Of a stretch of 63,340 bases of DNA, positions 1 to 9,387 are shown piece by piece (the first letter of the stretch is position 1; every line of letters begins with the position of its first letter). The stretch is taken from NCBI GenBank assembly GCA_002707745.1, contig PANU01000028.1:1-63340 (forward strand), in the 5' to 3' direction. Below the pieces are notes generated by a model. That model was not told the DNA's origin. It did no database searches and saw only the letters and a list, made by a program, of their open reading frames with translations. The stretch is from Flavobacteriaceae bacterium. GTDB lineage: Bacteria; Bacteroidota; Bacteroidia; Flavobacteriales; Flavobacteriaceae. A program made the translations under genes and the position numbers.

Positions 1-2906
1 CATTTTTAGGGAGCTTACTATCTGAAACTTCAACCAGCTGGTGGAGAGATGTAAAGGTACACAACAACCATGCCTATATAGTTAGTGATGATAATGGAAA
101 TCACGGAATGCAAATTTTTGACTTAACCAAATTGAGAAACGTTACCAATCCCCCTGTTAATTTTAGTGACGATGGCTGGAAAACTTGGGGCTCGGGAAGC
201 AACAGAGGAAGGGCACATAATATTATTATTAATGAGGATTCCGGATACGCCTATGTAGTAGGAACAAGTGGGTACGCAAATGCTGGTGTCGTAATTTTTA
301 ATTTAGCAAACCCCACCAATCCTTCTCAAGTTGCAACCATTAGCGCGTATGGGTATTGTCATGATGCACAGGTTATTACTTATACTGGTCCTGACACGCA
401 GCATCAAGGAAAAGAAATTATGATTGGAAGTTTTAGCGGCTCAGATTTTGTAAGAGTCCTGGATGTTTCTAATAAAAATAATATTGTTCAACTGGGAACT
501 ATAGATTACGGAAATAAGTATTACACACACCAAGGATGGTTTACAGAAGACCAACGTTTTTTTATCGTTGGAGATGAACTTGACGAAACCAACGGTCCTG
601 GATTTAATACCAGAACATTGGTTTTTGACATGACAGATCTTGATAACCCTGTATTACATTACACACATTATGGGGCTACTCCAGCCATTGACCACAACGG
701 CTATGTAAAAGGAAATAGATTTTATTTGGCGAACTATAGAGCTGGATTACGTGTTTTTAAATTTGAAGATTTGTACGACCCCGCGATTACTGAAAATCAA
801 ATGGAAGAGTCAGAGTTTTTCGACACCCACCCAGGTAGCAACAGTGCTGCATATCACGGTGCCTGGAATGTATACCCGTTTTTTGAAAGTGGAAACGTAA
901 TTGTTAGCGATTTGGACGAAGGACTTCTTATTGTAAAAGATCCTAATTATGACACCACACCCCCAACAGCTGTTTGCCAACCGTATACTGCCGTATTAAA
1001 TAAAGCTACCGGAACTGTAACTATTGATGCTTTAGATGTAGATAGTGGCTCAACAGATAATATTGGCATTGTTAAGCGAACTCTAACAGGCCAGAAAACA
1101 TTTACTTGTGCCGATGCAGGAGAAACCTTTATGCTGGAACTTACTGTGGAGGATGACTACGGCCTATCCGACTCTTGTATGGTAACAGTAACCGTTGCAG
1201 GTGAAGAAACAATTTATCAGGGAGGCGGCAGCTGGAGTAACGGCTTGCCAGATATTGGATCCAATGCTAAGATTAGTACACAAGATTACAACACATCCAG
1301 TCCGGGAAATACTAGTTTTTCAGCCTGTACCTGTGAAATTGACACCAACAGAACGCTTACCGTTGATGCAGAAGATTTTATTGAAATTGAAAATGATATA
1401 ACCGTAAACGGATCTCTTATTGTAAAACACACTGGTTCTGTAGTGCAAATTATGGAAGATGCCCAGGTGATAAAAGGAGCTTCTGCTGTTATTAATGTGG
1501 AGCTAACCACTCCCGTACTGCAAACACGCGATTTTATGGTGATGGGAAGCCCTATGACCAATGACACAAGAAACGGAGTATTTCAGGATGCATTTTTAGT
1601 GTTAGACCATCATCCATTAAATTTTATCCCTTATAATGGAGCACCACAAGGAGCTACAAATTTTTCAGACGATAACGGAAATTTCTGGTTACAGTATTCA
1701 GGGGATATAAACCCTGGAGAAGGCTACATTGTAAGACCTCAGGACGGTTATGGAGATCCTGCAAATGAAAATTATTATATGACCTATAATGGCGGCACCT
1801 TAAACAATGGTACTATTACAAGATCGGCCATTTTTAATGGCGCTGTAAACAATCCGGATGGAACACCCATAATTTTTGCCAATCCGTATGCTTCGGCTAT
1901 TTCGGCTTCCGACTTTATTACACACAATACCTTAGTAAACGAACTTTATTTCTGGGAGCACCTTACCCCTCCTTCGGTAATAGTGCCGGGAGACGGACTT
2001 CGATTTGATATGGACGATGTTTCTATGTTCAACAATTCCATGGCACTGCCAGCTGCTAATGACCCTGGAACAGATACTACACCAAATGGAGTAATTTCCA
2101 CAGGACAAGGATTTGCTATAAAATCGTTTGGAGCAGGAGATGTAGAATTTACAAACTCAATGCGCCTTACTACCGGAAACACAACCTTAAGGTCTCAAGA
2201 AAGCGAACCAGAAAGCGAAAATTCTATAGTTTTAAATGTTAGAGGAACTAATTATGAACGAAGCAGTTATACAGGTATCGCATTTAACCCTATGGCTACG
2301 GACCAATTGGATGCAAGATTAGATTCCAAACGTCTTGGAACGGTTATATCTTTATACTCTCAACTGGAAACAGGCGATGACGAACTTGGAATCCAAACGT
2401 TAGGTGCTTTAACCAACGGAACAAAAGTACTCCTTGGATTTCAATCACAAATTGAAGCTGAAGACGAATTTACTATTTCTTTGGCAACGTTTACTGGTGA
2501 ACAACTATCTGAAGCGACTATCTATTTATTTGATAGTGTCACGGGAATCACTACCAATTTAAATGAAAGTAATTATCAGTTCAGAAGTGGAAAATCTAGA
2601 CAAGACCGAAGGTTTACAGTACTTTTTGAAGTAGAAGAAACCATATTAGACACAGGCGTCTTTAACAGCAATAGTGTATTGGTATATCCAAACCCAACCA
2701 AAGACCTTTTAAATATCAATTCACCACAATCGCCTCTTGAACAGGTAATGGTGTACGATTTAAGAGGAAGACTCATTCACAAAGAGATTAAAGAAGAAAA
2801 TGTTACTGAAACAACGCTTGACTTATCACGAATGAAAAGTGGGGTGTATTTTATTCATGTGTATACCAAAGCAGGAGCTATCACAAAAAAGGTTATAAAA
2901 GATTAA
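1..2906 (+). CDS. Choice-of-anchor B family protein with T9SS sorting domain (5' end missing)
   Basis: The reading frame is already open at base 3 and an ATG at 108 is internal, so the start lies left of the window; about 967 residues are visible. The first third has LVIVD/choice-of-anchor-B features (WRDVKVHNNHAY, GMQIFDLTKLRNV, HNGYVKGNRFYLANYRAGLRVF), expected to form a beta-propeller. A HYR-like Ig domain follows the TTPPTAVCQPY segment, then a long beta-rich region. The last ~75 residues are a T9SS type A sorting domain (VLVYPNPTKDLLNI, VYDLRGRLIHK, KSGVYFIHVYTKAG, ending in KKVIKD). Expected to be exported by Sec, then by T9SS, to the cell surface. Ligand unknown. Confidence 0.88.
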   Translation, partial: FLGSLLSETSTSWWRDVKVHNNHAYIVSDDNGNHGMQIFDLTKLRNVTNPPVNFSDDGWKTWGSGSNRGRAHNIIINEDSGYAYVVGTSGYANAGVVIFNLANPTNPSQVATISAYGYCHDAQVITYTGPDTQHQGKEIMIGSFSGSDFVRVLDVSNKNNIVQLGTIDYGNKYYTHQGWFTEDQRFFIVGDELDETNGPGFNTRTLVFDMTDLDNPVLHYTHYGATPAIDHNGYVKGNRFYLANYRAGLRVFKFEDLYDPAITENQMEESEFFDTHPGSNSAAYHGAWNVYPFFESGNVIVSDLDEGLLIVKDPNYDTTPPTAVCQPYTAVLNKATGTVTIDALDVDSGSTDNIGIVKRTLTGQKTFTCADAGETFMLELTVEDDYGLSDSCMVTVTVAGEETIYQGGGSWSNGLPDIGSNAKISTQDYNTSSPGNTSFSACTCEIDTNRTLTVDAEDFIEIENDITVNGSLIVKHTGSVVQIMEDAQVIKGASAVINVELTTPVLQTRDFMVMGSPMTNDTRNGVFQDAFLVLDHHPLNFIPYNGAPQGATNFSDDNGNFWLQYSGDINPGEGYIVRPQDGYGDPANENYYMTYNGGTLNNGTITRSAIFNGAVNNPDGTPIIFANPYASAISASDFITHNTLVNELYFWEHLTPPSVIVPGDGLRFDMDDVSMFNNSMALPAANDPGTDTTPNGVISTGQGFAIKSFGAGDVEFTNSMRLTTGNTTLRSQESEPESENSIVLNVRGTNYERSSYTGIAFNPMATDQLDARLDSKRLGTVISLYSQLETGDDELGIQTLGALTNGTKVLLGFQSQIEAEDEFTISLATFTGEQLSEATIYLFDSVTGITTNLNESNYQFRSGKSRQDRRFTVLFEVEETILDTGVFNSNSVLVYPNPTKDLLNINSPQSPLEQVMVYDLRGRLIHKEIKEENVTETTLDLSRMKSGVYFIHVYTKAGAITKKVIKD

Positions 2907-2964
2907 GTTATAGCGGTACTTCCCGTTGATAACTTCAACCTACTTTATGAAGTGACCAGGCATA

Positions 2965-3300
2965 TTACAACTGCTTAAAATAATTCAAAAATTCCCAAAA
3001 AGGCCTCTTTTTTAAATAATAGAGGTCTTTTTCGTTTGCGTACGCCTCGCGCTCAAAACTAATATTTCGATAGGCAAGCTTCCTGTTTTTATACTGAAAC
3101 CAACGTATTAAAAATTCAATCCCGTAGCATAGATAAAAAAACAAGATTAATAGTTCTGCTTGTTGTTTTAAATGAATGCGCTCGTGGTTTAGAAATCTAG
3201 CATCTTCCTTTAATTCTTTTTTCCGAAGTATTACAAAAGGCCACAAGGCAATTCCATTAAAGCCTCTTCGAAGTAACCAACGATTCACCAAAACTATCAT
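2965..3300 (-). CDS. Small HExxH-containing protein, putative membrane-associated zincin
   Basis: 111 residues. It carries H39-E40-R-I-H43, the zinc-binding HExxH signature, followed by a hydrophobic stretch (about residues 49-66) and a downstream acidic segment EREAYANE (83-90) that could give the third zinc ligand. The layout recalls the catalytic core of M56/M48-type membrane peptidases cut down to a minimum. No named family is recognised with certainty. The gene is divergent from the DUF5522 gene with a 33-base gap. A metallopeptidase role is an inference from the motif only. Confidence 0.65.
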   Translation of the reverse strand: MIVLVNRWLLRRGFNGIALWPFVILRKKELKEDARFLNHERIHLKQQAELLILFFYLCYGIEFLIRWFQYKNRKLAYRNISFEREAYANEKDLYYLKKRPFWEFLNYFKQL

Positions 3301-3321
3301 ACGTACAAGATAAGAAATTGG

Positions 3322-3329
3322 TATTTTTG
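3322..3329 (+). promoter_or_regulatory. Possible -7 element TATTTTTG upstream of the DUF5522 gene
   Basis: TATTTTTG matches the Bacteroidetes -7 consensus TAnnTTTG and ends only 4 bases before the ATG at 3334, so the transcript would be nearly leaderless. I see no convincing -33 TTTG at the right distance, so this is a weak call. Confidence 0.3.
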
Positions 3330-3333
3330 TTAC

Positions 3334-3498
3334 ATGTTGTTTCCGAAGAAAAAAATAGAACTAGAAGAAGGGGATTTTTACCTCACCCCAGAAGGTTACA
3401 AATGCTTTACAGAGCAATACCACCTAAAGAGAGGTTATTGCTGCGAGAGCGGTTGCAGACATTGCCCATACGGCTTCAATAAAAAAACATCATCATAG
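3334..3498 (+). CDS. DUF5522 family cysteine-rich mini-protein
   Basis: 54 residues. The protein starts MLFPKKKIELEEGDFYL and its core is GYCCESGCRHCPYGF, with four cysteines in a C-C-x3-C-x2-C arrangement, typical of DUF5522 and suggestive of metal binding. Members are usually 45-60 residues long in Bacteroidetes, so it is complete. It lies 49 bases ahead of hutU on the same strand and may share its transcript. Function is unknown. Confidence 0.8.
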   Translation: MLFPKKKIELEEGDFYLTPEGYKCFTEQYHLKRGYCCESGCRHCPYGFNKKTSS

Positions 3499-3547
3499 AA
3501 GCAACCTTATACAAATTTTTAAGACTTCTAAATACAGTAGTTAGTAT

Positions 3548-5524
3548 ATGACATTTAAAGACGAAATTTTACAGGGTATCCCAAAGGAACTTCCAGATGT
3601 AAAAGCATACAATACTGAAGTAAACCACGCACCCAGGCGAAAAAAAATCCTTTCGGCCGAAGAAGAGATCTTGGCATTGAAAAATGCCCTACGCTATTTC
3701 GACTCAAAACACCATGCCACCCTTCTACCTGAATTCAAAAAAGAACTAGCGGATTACGGACGTATCTATATGTACCGCTTTCGCCCGGATCACAAAATAT
3801 ATGCACGTCCTATCTCAGAATACCCCGGCAAAAGCGAGCAAGCCAAGGCAATAATGCTAATGATCCAAAACAATCTGGATCATGCCGTAGCCCAACATCC
3901 ACACGAGTTAATTACGTATGGGGGCAATGGTGCCGTCTTTCAAAATTGGGCACAATACAGGTTGGTACTGCAGTATCTTGCTGAAATGACAGATGAACAA
4001 ACCTTGGTTATGTATTCTGGACATCCACTTGGCTTGTTCCCTTCCCATAAAGATGCGCCACGCGTTGTTGTTACTAACGGAATGATGATTCCCAATTACT
4101 CACAACCAGACGATTGGGAAAAATTTAATGCGCTGGGCGTTACCCAATATGGACAAATGACTGCCGGAAGCTATATGTATATTGGTCCGCAAGGAATTGT
4201 ACATGGAACTACTATTACTGTTTTGAACGGTTTTAGAAAAATTAAAAAATCTCCCAAAGGAGGTTTATTTGTCACTTCTGGATTAGGTGGCATGAGCGGC
4301 GCCCAACCCAAAGCAGGCAACATTGCTGGTTGTGTAACTGTTTGTGCCGAAGTTAACGAAAAAGCCACCAAAACCCGTCATAGCCAGGGTTGGGTAGACG
4401 AAGTAATTAGCGATGTGAGATTGCTGGCAACCCGTGTTAAAGATGCCCTGGCAGCTAAAGAAACAGTTTCCATTGCGTACGATGGCAACGTCGTGGACGT
4501 TTGGGAGCAATTTTATGAAGAAGAAATTAAAATTGACCTGGGTAGCGACCAAACTTCTTTACACAATCCATGGGCTGGCGGGTATTATCCCGTAGGCATG
4601 AGCTATAAAAAAGCCAACGAAATGATGGCTCAAAATCCAGAACAGTTCAAAAAAGAAGTACAACGCTCTTTGCAAAGACATGCTGCCGCTATAAACAAAC
4701 ACACCGAAAGAGGAACTTATTTTTTCGACTACGGAAATGCTTTTTTATTAGAAGCTTCAAGAGCAGGAGCCGATATTATGGCCGAAAACGGAATTGATTT
4801 TAAATACCCTTCTTATGTACAGGATATTATGGGTCCTATGTGTTTTGACTATGGTTTTGGACCTTTCCGCTGGGTATGTGCTTCGGGAAAGCCTGAAGAT
4901 TTAGCAAAAACCGACGCTATTGCCTGTGACGTTTTAGAAGAAATCATGAAATCTTCACCTGCTGAAATTCAGCAACAAATGCAGGATAATATTACATGGA
5001 TAAAAGGGGCGCAGGAAAACAAACTGGTAGTGGGAAGCCAAGCCAGAATCCTATACGCAGATGCCGAAGGGAGAATGAAAATAGCAAGCGCTTTTAACAA
5101 AGCCATTTCAGAAGAAAAAATAGGAACGGTTATTTTAGGGCGCGACCATCACGATGTTTCCGGAACCGATTCTCCGTACCGGGAGACCAGTAATATTTAC
5201 GACGGCAGCCGTTTTACAGCAGATATGGCCATACACAATGTGATTGGTGATAGTTTTAGAGGAGCCACGTGGGTAAGCATTCATAATGGCGGTGGTGTAG
5301 GCTGGGGAGAAGTGATTAACGGAGGCTTCGGTATGGTTCTTGATGGTAGTAAAGACGCACAACGCCGCCTGGAAAGTATGTTATTTTGGGATGTAAATAA
5401 TGGAATTGCAAGACGTAGTTGGGCGCGAAATGAAGAAGCTGTTTTTGCAATTAAACGGGAAATGAAAAGAAACCCTGACTTAAAAGTGACGCTTCCAAAT
5501 TTTGTAGACGAATCTTTATTTTAA
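3548..5524 (+). CDS. hutU: Urocanate hydratase
   Basis: 658 residues. Converts urocanate to 4-imidazolone-5-propionate, the second step of histidine degradation, in the cytoplasm with tightly bound NAD+. Diagnostic stretches are MYIGPQGIVHGT (near residue 209), GLGGMSGAQPKA, GGYYPVGMSY (near 345) and MCFDYGFGPFRWVC near 430, which holds the conserved cysteines around the NAD+ site. It is about 100 residues longer than the common ~555-residue bacterial HutU and matches the long ~660-residue form. No hutH, hutI or hutG is nearby, so the pathway is dispersed. The DUF4136 lipoprotein gene begins 10 bases after the stop. Confidence 0.96.
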   Translation: MTFKDEILQGIPKELPDVKAYNTEVNHAPRRKKILSAEEEILALKNALRYFDSKHHATLLPEFKKELADYGRIYMYRFRPDHKIYARPISEYPGKSEQAKAIMLMIQNNLDHAVAQHPHELITYGGNGAVFQNWAQYRLVLQYLAEMTDEQTLVMYSGHPLGLFPSHKDAPRVVVTNGMMIPNYSQPDDWEKFNALGVTQYGQMTAGSYMYIGPQGIVHGTTITVLNGFRKIKKSPKGGLFVTSGLGGMSGAQPKAGNIAGCVTVCAEVNEKATKTRHSQGWVDEVISDVRLLATRVKDALAAKETVSIAYDGNVVDVWEQFYEEEIKIDLGSDQTSLHNPWAGGYYPVGMSYKKANEMMAQNPEQFKKEVQRSLQRHAAAINKHTERGTYFFDYGNAFLLEASRAGADIMAENGIDFKYPSYVQDIMGPMCFDYGFGPFRWVCASGKPEDLAKTDAIACDVLEEIMKSSPAEIQQQMQDNITWIKGAQENKLVVGSQARILYADAEGRMKIASAFNKAISEEKIGTVILGRDHHDVSGTDSPYRETSNIYDGSRFTADMAIHNVIGDSFRGATWVSIHNGGGVGWGEVINGGFGMVLDGSKDAQRRLESMLFWDVNNGIARRSWARNEEAVFAIKREMKRNPDLKVTLPNFVDESLF

Positions 5525-5534
5525 AAAATATACT

Positions 5535-6080
5535 ATGAAAATCTTGAAATTAACTCCGTTTTTACTGTTGTTTGCAGTGTTTGCTTCGTGTACTTCAGTA
5601 CGGGTGGCAACCGATTACGACCGAAAAGCAAATTTCAGCAACTACACTAGTTTTGCCTTTTACAAACCAGGTGTTGACGAAGCCAAAATTAGCGATCTGG
5701 ATAAAAAACGAATCCTGCGTGCTATAGAAGCTAACTTACAGGCAAAAGGAATGACAAAATCTGAAGCTCCTACCCTGCTGGTTAGTATTTTTACCAAAGA
5801 GCGTGAACGGGTAGATGTATACAACAATAACTTTGGCTACGGATGGGGATGGAATCCTTGGTATTATGGCGGAGGTTTTGGAAATACTGTTTCCCGTTCT
5901 ACAGAGGGCAGCTTGTACATAGATCTTATTGATGCCAGAACAAATGAATTGGTCTGGCAAGGTGTAGGAAGTTCGCAACTCTATACAGGAAGCGATATAG
6001 ACCGTCGGGAAGAAAAAATAAGAGAAATAGTTTCTGAAATTTTAGCTGAATATCCCCCAGGAACAATGGCGAAAAATTAG
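5535..6080 (+). CDS. DUF4136 domain lipoprotein
   Basis: 181 residues. The N-terminus is a lipoprotein signal peptide with lipobox VFASC (Cys19). The body fits DUF4136: VATDYDRKANFSNYTSFAFY near the start, a glycine/tryptophan/tyrosine-rich loop (GYGWGWNPWYYGGG), then SLYIDLIDARTNELVWQGVG and a C-terminal helix. Predicted to be anchored in the outer membrane or inner-membrane periplasmic face. Only 10 bases separate it from hutU, so co-transcription is likely although no functional link is known. A strong terminator follows. Confidence 0.88.
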   Translation: MKILKLTPFLLLFAVFASCTSVRVATDYDRKANFSNYTSFAFYKPGVDEAKISDLDKKRILRAIEANLQAKGMTKSEAPTLLVSIFTKERERVDVYNNNFGYGWGWNPWYYGGGFGNTVSRSTEGSLYIDLIDARTNELVWQGVGSSQLYTGSDIDRREEKIREIVSEILAEYPPGTMAKN

Positions 6081-6107
6081 CGCTTAAAACAAATCACTTA
6101 CAACACA

Positions 6108-6139
6108 AAAAGCCAATCAATGTTACTTGATTGGCTTTT
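6108..6139. terminator. Bidirectional rho-independent terminator
   Basis: A perfect 13-bp stem (AAAAGCCAATCAA / TTGATTGGCTTTT) with a 6-base loop, T-rich on the right and A-rich on the left. It lies between the converging DUF4136 gene and the T9SS remnant and can end transcription from both sides. Confidence 0.88.
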
Positions 6140-6162
6140 GTTTTATTTCCTTACCTCGACTT

Positions 6163-6501
6163 TTAGTTCTTCACGATCTTTTTTGTCACTTGGCCTTCCT
6201 CGCCTTTAACCAGGAAAAAGTAGGTTCCTTTTGCCAGGTTCGACATAGATAACACTTTACTCGTCCCCATTCCCTCAAGACCGATATTTTTTATCAATCT
6301 TCCAGAAACACTGTACACCTCTATTACATTCAAATTGAAATTTGAAGGATTGCTCAAGGTGACAACACCACTGGTTGGATTTGGATGCAGAGAGATGCTT
6401 TTGTTTGTAAAAGTTTCGGTGTCTAAGATAGCATCAACAGTAAGTTGAAAACTACACGTAGCTTCATTTCCATACGCATCTTGGGCTGTTAAGGTAATTT
6501 C
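6163..6501 (-). pseudogene. Beheaded C-terminus of a HYR/T9SS secreted protein
   Basis: The minus frame reads about 113 codons with no proper start: the end of a HYR/Ig-type domain (EITLTAQDAYGNEATCSF), a linker, then a complete T9SS type A sorting domain (LHPNPTSGVVTLSNPS, VYSVSGRLIKN, AKGTYFFLVKGEEGQ, ending in KKIVKN). The frame stops upstream exactly at the TAA that ends the response-regulator gene (6502-6504), so the signal peptide and all N-terminal domains are gone. A TTG at 6357 could start a 64-residue peptide, but without a signal peptide it could not reach T9SS. Best read as the scar of a deletion or insertion. Confidence 0.8.
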
Positions 6502-6879
6502 TTACGAATGCCCCTGCCAGGCTTTTTCAATTTTTTCAATCAAATAATTCATTTCAAAAGGTTTCGCAACAAACCCATTGGCACCGGCAGCTTTAGCCTC
6601 TTCATGAGCTTCTGGATGTGCAGACATTATTATTACCGGAATATTTTTAAGTTGTTCATCTTCCTTAATTGCTATACAAGCATCACAGCCATTAGCTCCG
6701 GACAAAAGCATATCCATTAATATAATTTGCGGTTTAATTTGTGATACATTTTCAATAATAGTATCTAACGATGTAAGAGAAGAAACTTTCCACCCTTCAA
6801 AACCCAGCATTAATTCCAAAAGTTTTAAAATATTTTCTGAGTCTTCTACTATAAGAATGTGTTTTTCCTTGTCTGCCAT
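6502..6879 (-). CDS. Single-domain response regulator (receiver only)
   Basis: 125 residues, one CheY-like receiver domain and no output domain. Acidic pocket HILIVEDSE, phospho-acceptor Asp near residue 55 in IILMDMLLSG, switch Ser in VIIMSAHPEA and invariant Lys in AKPFEM near 105. It starts 6 bases after the stop of the four-PAS histidine kinase, so the two form an operon and very likely a cognate pair. Lacking a DNA-binding domain, it probably acts by protein contact or in a phosphorelay. Its stop codon directly abuts the T9SS remnant. Confidence 0.92.
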   Translation of the reverse strand: MADKEKHILIVEDSENILKLLELMLGFEGWKVSSLTSLDTIIENVSQIKPQIILMDMLLSGANGCDACIAIKEDEQLKNIPVIIMSAHPEAHEEAKAAGANGFVAKPFEMNYLIEKIEKAWQGHS

Positions 6880-6885
6880 ATCTAT

Positions 6886-9270
6886 TTAAATATTGTTTAC
6901 TCTGGGAATCTTAAAATAGAATGTAGACCCCTTTCCTTTTGCACTTTCCACCCCAATTTTACCTTTGTGTTTTTTAATAATTTCTGAAGCTACATAAAGT
7001 CCAATTCCAAAACCTGGAAAGGTTTTTTCATCTTTCCCCTCTTCTCTATAAAAGCGCTTAAATATTCGCTTTTGATTCTCTTTATTAATCCCAATACCAT
7101 AATCTTTTACTGAAACAGTAACTTCGTTTGCAGTTACTTCACAATTCACTTCAATTTTGCAAGATTGCGGTGCATATTTTATTGCATTGGTTAAAAAATT
7201 TATAAGCACTTGCCCCAATCGCTCCTGGTCTCCCAGCATTTCAATTTCACACATTTCAGGATACGAAATGGTGTGTTTAGGATTTATTAATTCAATTTGT
7301 CCTATCGTTTTTTTAAGAAGTTCATATAAATTAAAGTAAGATTTGGTTATCTCCAACCCACCAGATTTCATTTTAGAGAGATTCAACAAATCTGTAATCA
7401 GGGAAGTGAGGGTTAAGATATCCTTATCTACTGTTGTTAAGACATTTGTTAAAAAAACATCATCGCTATCCTTATATTTTTTGCAAAGTAACTGAATGTA
7501 TCCTTTAATAGAAGTTACAGGTGTTTTTAATTCATGGCTTGCCATTCCTATGAATAAATCTTTTTGATTTTCCTGGATTTTCATCTCGTGAATATCCATA
7601 AAAGCATGGATGTACCCTTCAAAGTCACCCTGGGAATTATACCGTGGAACGGCGGTATTTTTAACCCACCTAAATCTTCCATCATGTCGTTTTACTCTGT
7701 ATTCAAGTTCAAATACAGTTTCATTTTTATATGCTTTATGATATACGCGATGGCAATTTTTATAATCAGATTTATGTGTGTTTATAAATCCTGGAGTTCC
7801 TATAACTTCAGATAACGGTTTGTTTACAAAAGTTAACCACAGTTTGTTTGCAAAGGTAATATTCCCTTGTATGTCGGTAATTTTAATAAACACAGGAGCG
7901 TTATTAGCCAGTCTTTTAAATCGTTTTTCACTTTCTTCAATTTTAAGAAAAGCTTCTTTCAATTTTGATTGAGCTTCGTGTTGCTTTGTTATATCCTGTA
8001 TAATACCATTAAACCTGTAGGGTTGCTTATGTTCGTCAAACCAGGCTCTACCAATAGTGCGTACCACACGATGTTTTTTTGAAATGGGATGCACCATGGT
8101 ATATTCCATATCATATTCATGATTGGTGTTATAATCTAAAGAATCTGCAATGGCTGCCTTTACCCGATTCCTGTCTTTTGGGAGAATTACTTCTATACCC
8201 TCTTCCAGGGTTATAAGTTTTACTTTAGGCTTACCGTGCCATTCTTTTAAGCGTTGGTTTGCCAAAAAAGTTTTAGTCTTTGGGTCGTAATCCCATGTCC
8301 CTAATTTTGAAGCTTCAATTGCAAAATGTAGCTGGTTCTCTTTTTCTGAAATTTCATCGAATGCTTCTTTTAATTTCTGTTTTTGATAATTTTCTTCAGT
8401 TATATCCTGAACAACACCGTAAAACTTAACAGGGTTTTTGTTTTCATCAAAATGAACTTTACCCATAGCATGTACTACTAATAACGCCTTAGTTTGCTGA
8501 TTAATTAGCTCGTATGTAATATTGTAATCACCCCCAGAATCATAAGACATTGCTTTTTGAATAGCCTGATGTACCCTATTTAAATCTTTAGGGACGATAG
8601 CCTCTCGCAAAACTTGATTCATATCTATGTCTTGTTTTTTATCAAGACCGAACCATTTTTCAAGAAGTATATTACCATTTACTTCCAGGGTTTTCATATC
8701 TACCTCAAAAGTTGCGAGATTTGCACTGTTTACGGCAAGCTCAAGCTTTCTCCTACTTTCTTCAAGCGCATTAAGAGAGTTTACCTTTTCAGTAGTTTCC
8801 ATAACAGTTACCAGTGCTCCTTGTATGTTTGAGTAGTCGTCATAAATCGGGCTGTAACTAAATGTCCAGTACACATCTTCCATCGCCCCGTTTCTAACAA
8901 TAGGGACCAAAAAATCTTCATTCCAGGTTGCTCTTTCTCCAGCTTTAATGGCTTTTATTTTAGGCCCGGCAACCTTATAAAAAACATCACCCCATGCTTC
9001 CTCTCCTTTTGCTCCAAGCATTGCAGGGTGCATGCCATCATTTCCCAAACTAGGTCTGTAAGCATCATTATAAAAGCATATATTGTCTTCTCCCCAAAAA
9101 ATAAACATGGGGAACTTAGAGTTTATAATCAAATTCACTGAAGTGACCAGGCTTTGGGGCCAGGAAGTAATAATACCCAATGAAGTACTGCCCCAATCCT
9201 TTTTGCGGATAAGGTTACCTATTTCTCCACCTTCTCTAATTAAAGGTTCGTGTTTTTTGCTTTCGTGCAT
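6886..9270 (-). CDS. Cytoplasmic multi-PAS sensor histidine kinase
   Basis: 794 residues without an evident signal peptide or membrane segment. Four PAS/PAC units in a row (about 40-160, 175-295, 315-440, 455-570), then HisKA with FIGMASHELKTPV (phospho-His near 577) and HATPase_c with the N box LINFLTNAIKYAP (near 695) and G boxes VKDYGIGI and FPGFGIGLYVASE (near 755). It resembles PAS-rich kinases that sense redox, light or small ligands inside the cell; the ligand cannot be told from sequence. It forms an operon with the receiver gene 6 bases downstream. Confidence 0.93.
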   Translation of the reverse strand: MHESKKHEPLIREGGEIGNLIRKKDWGSTSLGIITSWPQSLVTSVNLIINSKFPMFIFWGEDNICFYNDAYRPSLGNDGMHPAMLGAKGEEAWGDVFYKVAGPKIKAIKAGERATWNEDFLVPIVRNGAMEDVYWTFSYSPIYDDYSNIQGALVTVMETTEKVNSLNALEESRRKLELAVNSANLATFEVDMKTLEVNGNILLEKWFGLDKKQDIDMNQVLREAIVPKDLNRVHQAIQKAMSYDSGGDYNITYELINQQTKALLVVHAMGKVHFDENKNPVKFYGVVQDITEENYQKQKLKEAFDEISEKENQLHFAIEASKLGTWDYDPKTKTFLANQRLKEWHGKPKVKLITLEEGIEVILPKDRNRVKAAIADSLDYNTNHEYDMEYTMVHPISKKHRVVRTIGRAWFDEHKQPYRFNGIIQDITKQHEAQSKLKEAFLKIEESEKRFKRLANNAPVFIKITDIQGNITFANKLWLTFVNKPLSEVIGTPGFINTHKSDYKNCHRVYHKAYKNETVFELEYRVKRHDGRFRWVKNTAVPRYNSQGDFEGYIHAFMDIHEMKIQENQKDLFIGMASHELKTPVTSIKGYIQLLCKKYKDSDDVFLTNVLTTVDKDILTLTSLITDLLNLSKMKSGGLEITKSYFNLYELLKKTIGQIELINPKHTISYPEMCEIEMLGDQERLGQVLINFLTNAIKYAPQSCKIEVNCEVTANEVTVSVKDYGIGINKENQKRIFKRFYREEGKDEKTFPGFGIGLYVASEIIKKHKGKIGVESAKGKGSTFYFKIPRVNNI

Positions 9271-9330
9271 AGGTAAACAGATCTAACGAAACTATTCTTC
9301 TAATAATGTTTCTTTAGAAATCTTAATACC

Positions 9331-9338
9331 CAAAAATA
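9331..9338 (-). promoter_or_regulatory. Possible -7 element of the histidine kinase operon
   Basis: On the minus strand this reads TATTTTTG, a match to TAnnTTTG, 60 bases ahead of the kinase start. No clear -33 TTTG lies about 20 bases upstream, so the assignment is tentative. Confidence 0.35.
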
Positions 9339-9387
9339 CAGCATTTCTTTAATTGAATAACCACTATTTATAGTGTTTCTGCATGGT

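Noticed and set aside
6163-6879. Response regulator fused by read-through to a T9SS domain
   Set aside because: The receiver domain is complete, ends at a normal TAA and is cytoplasmic; the export domain would be useless on it. The shared frame is probably chance.
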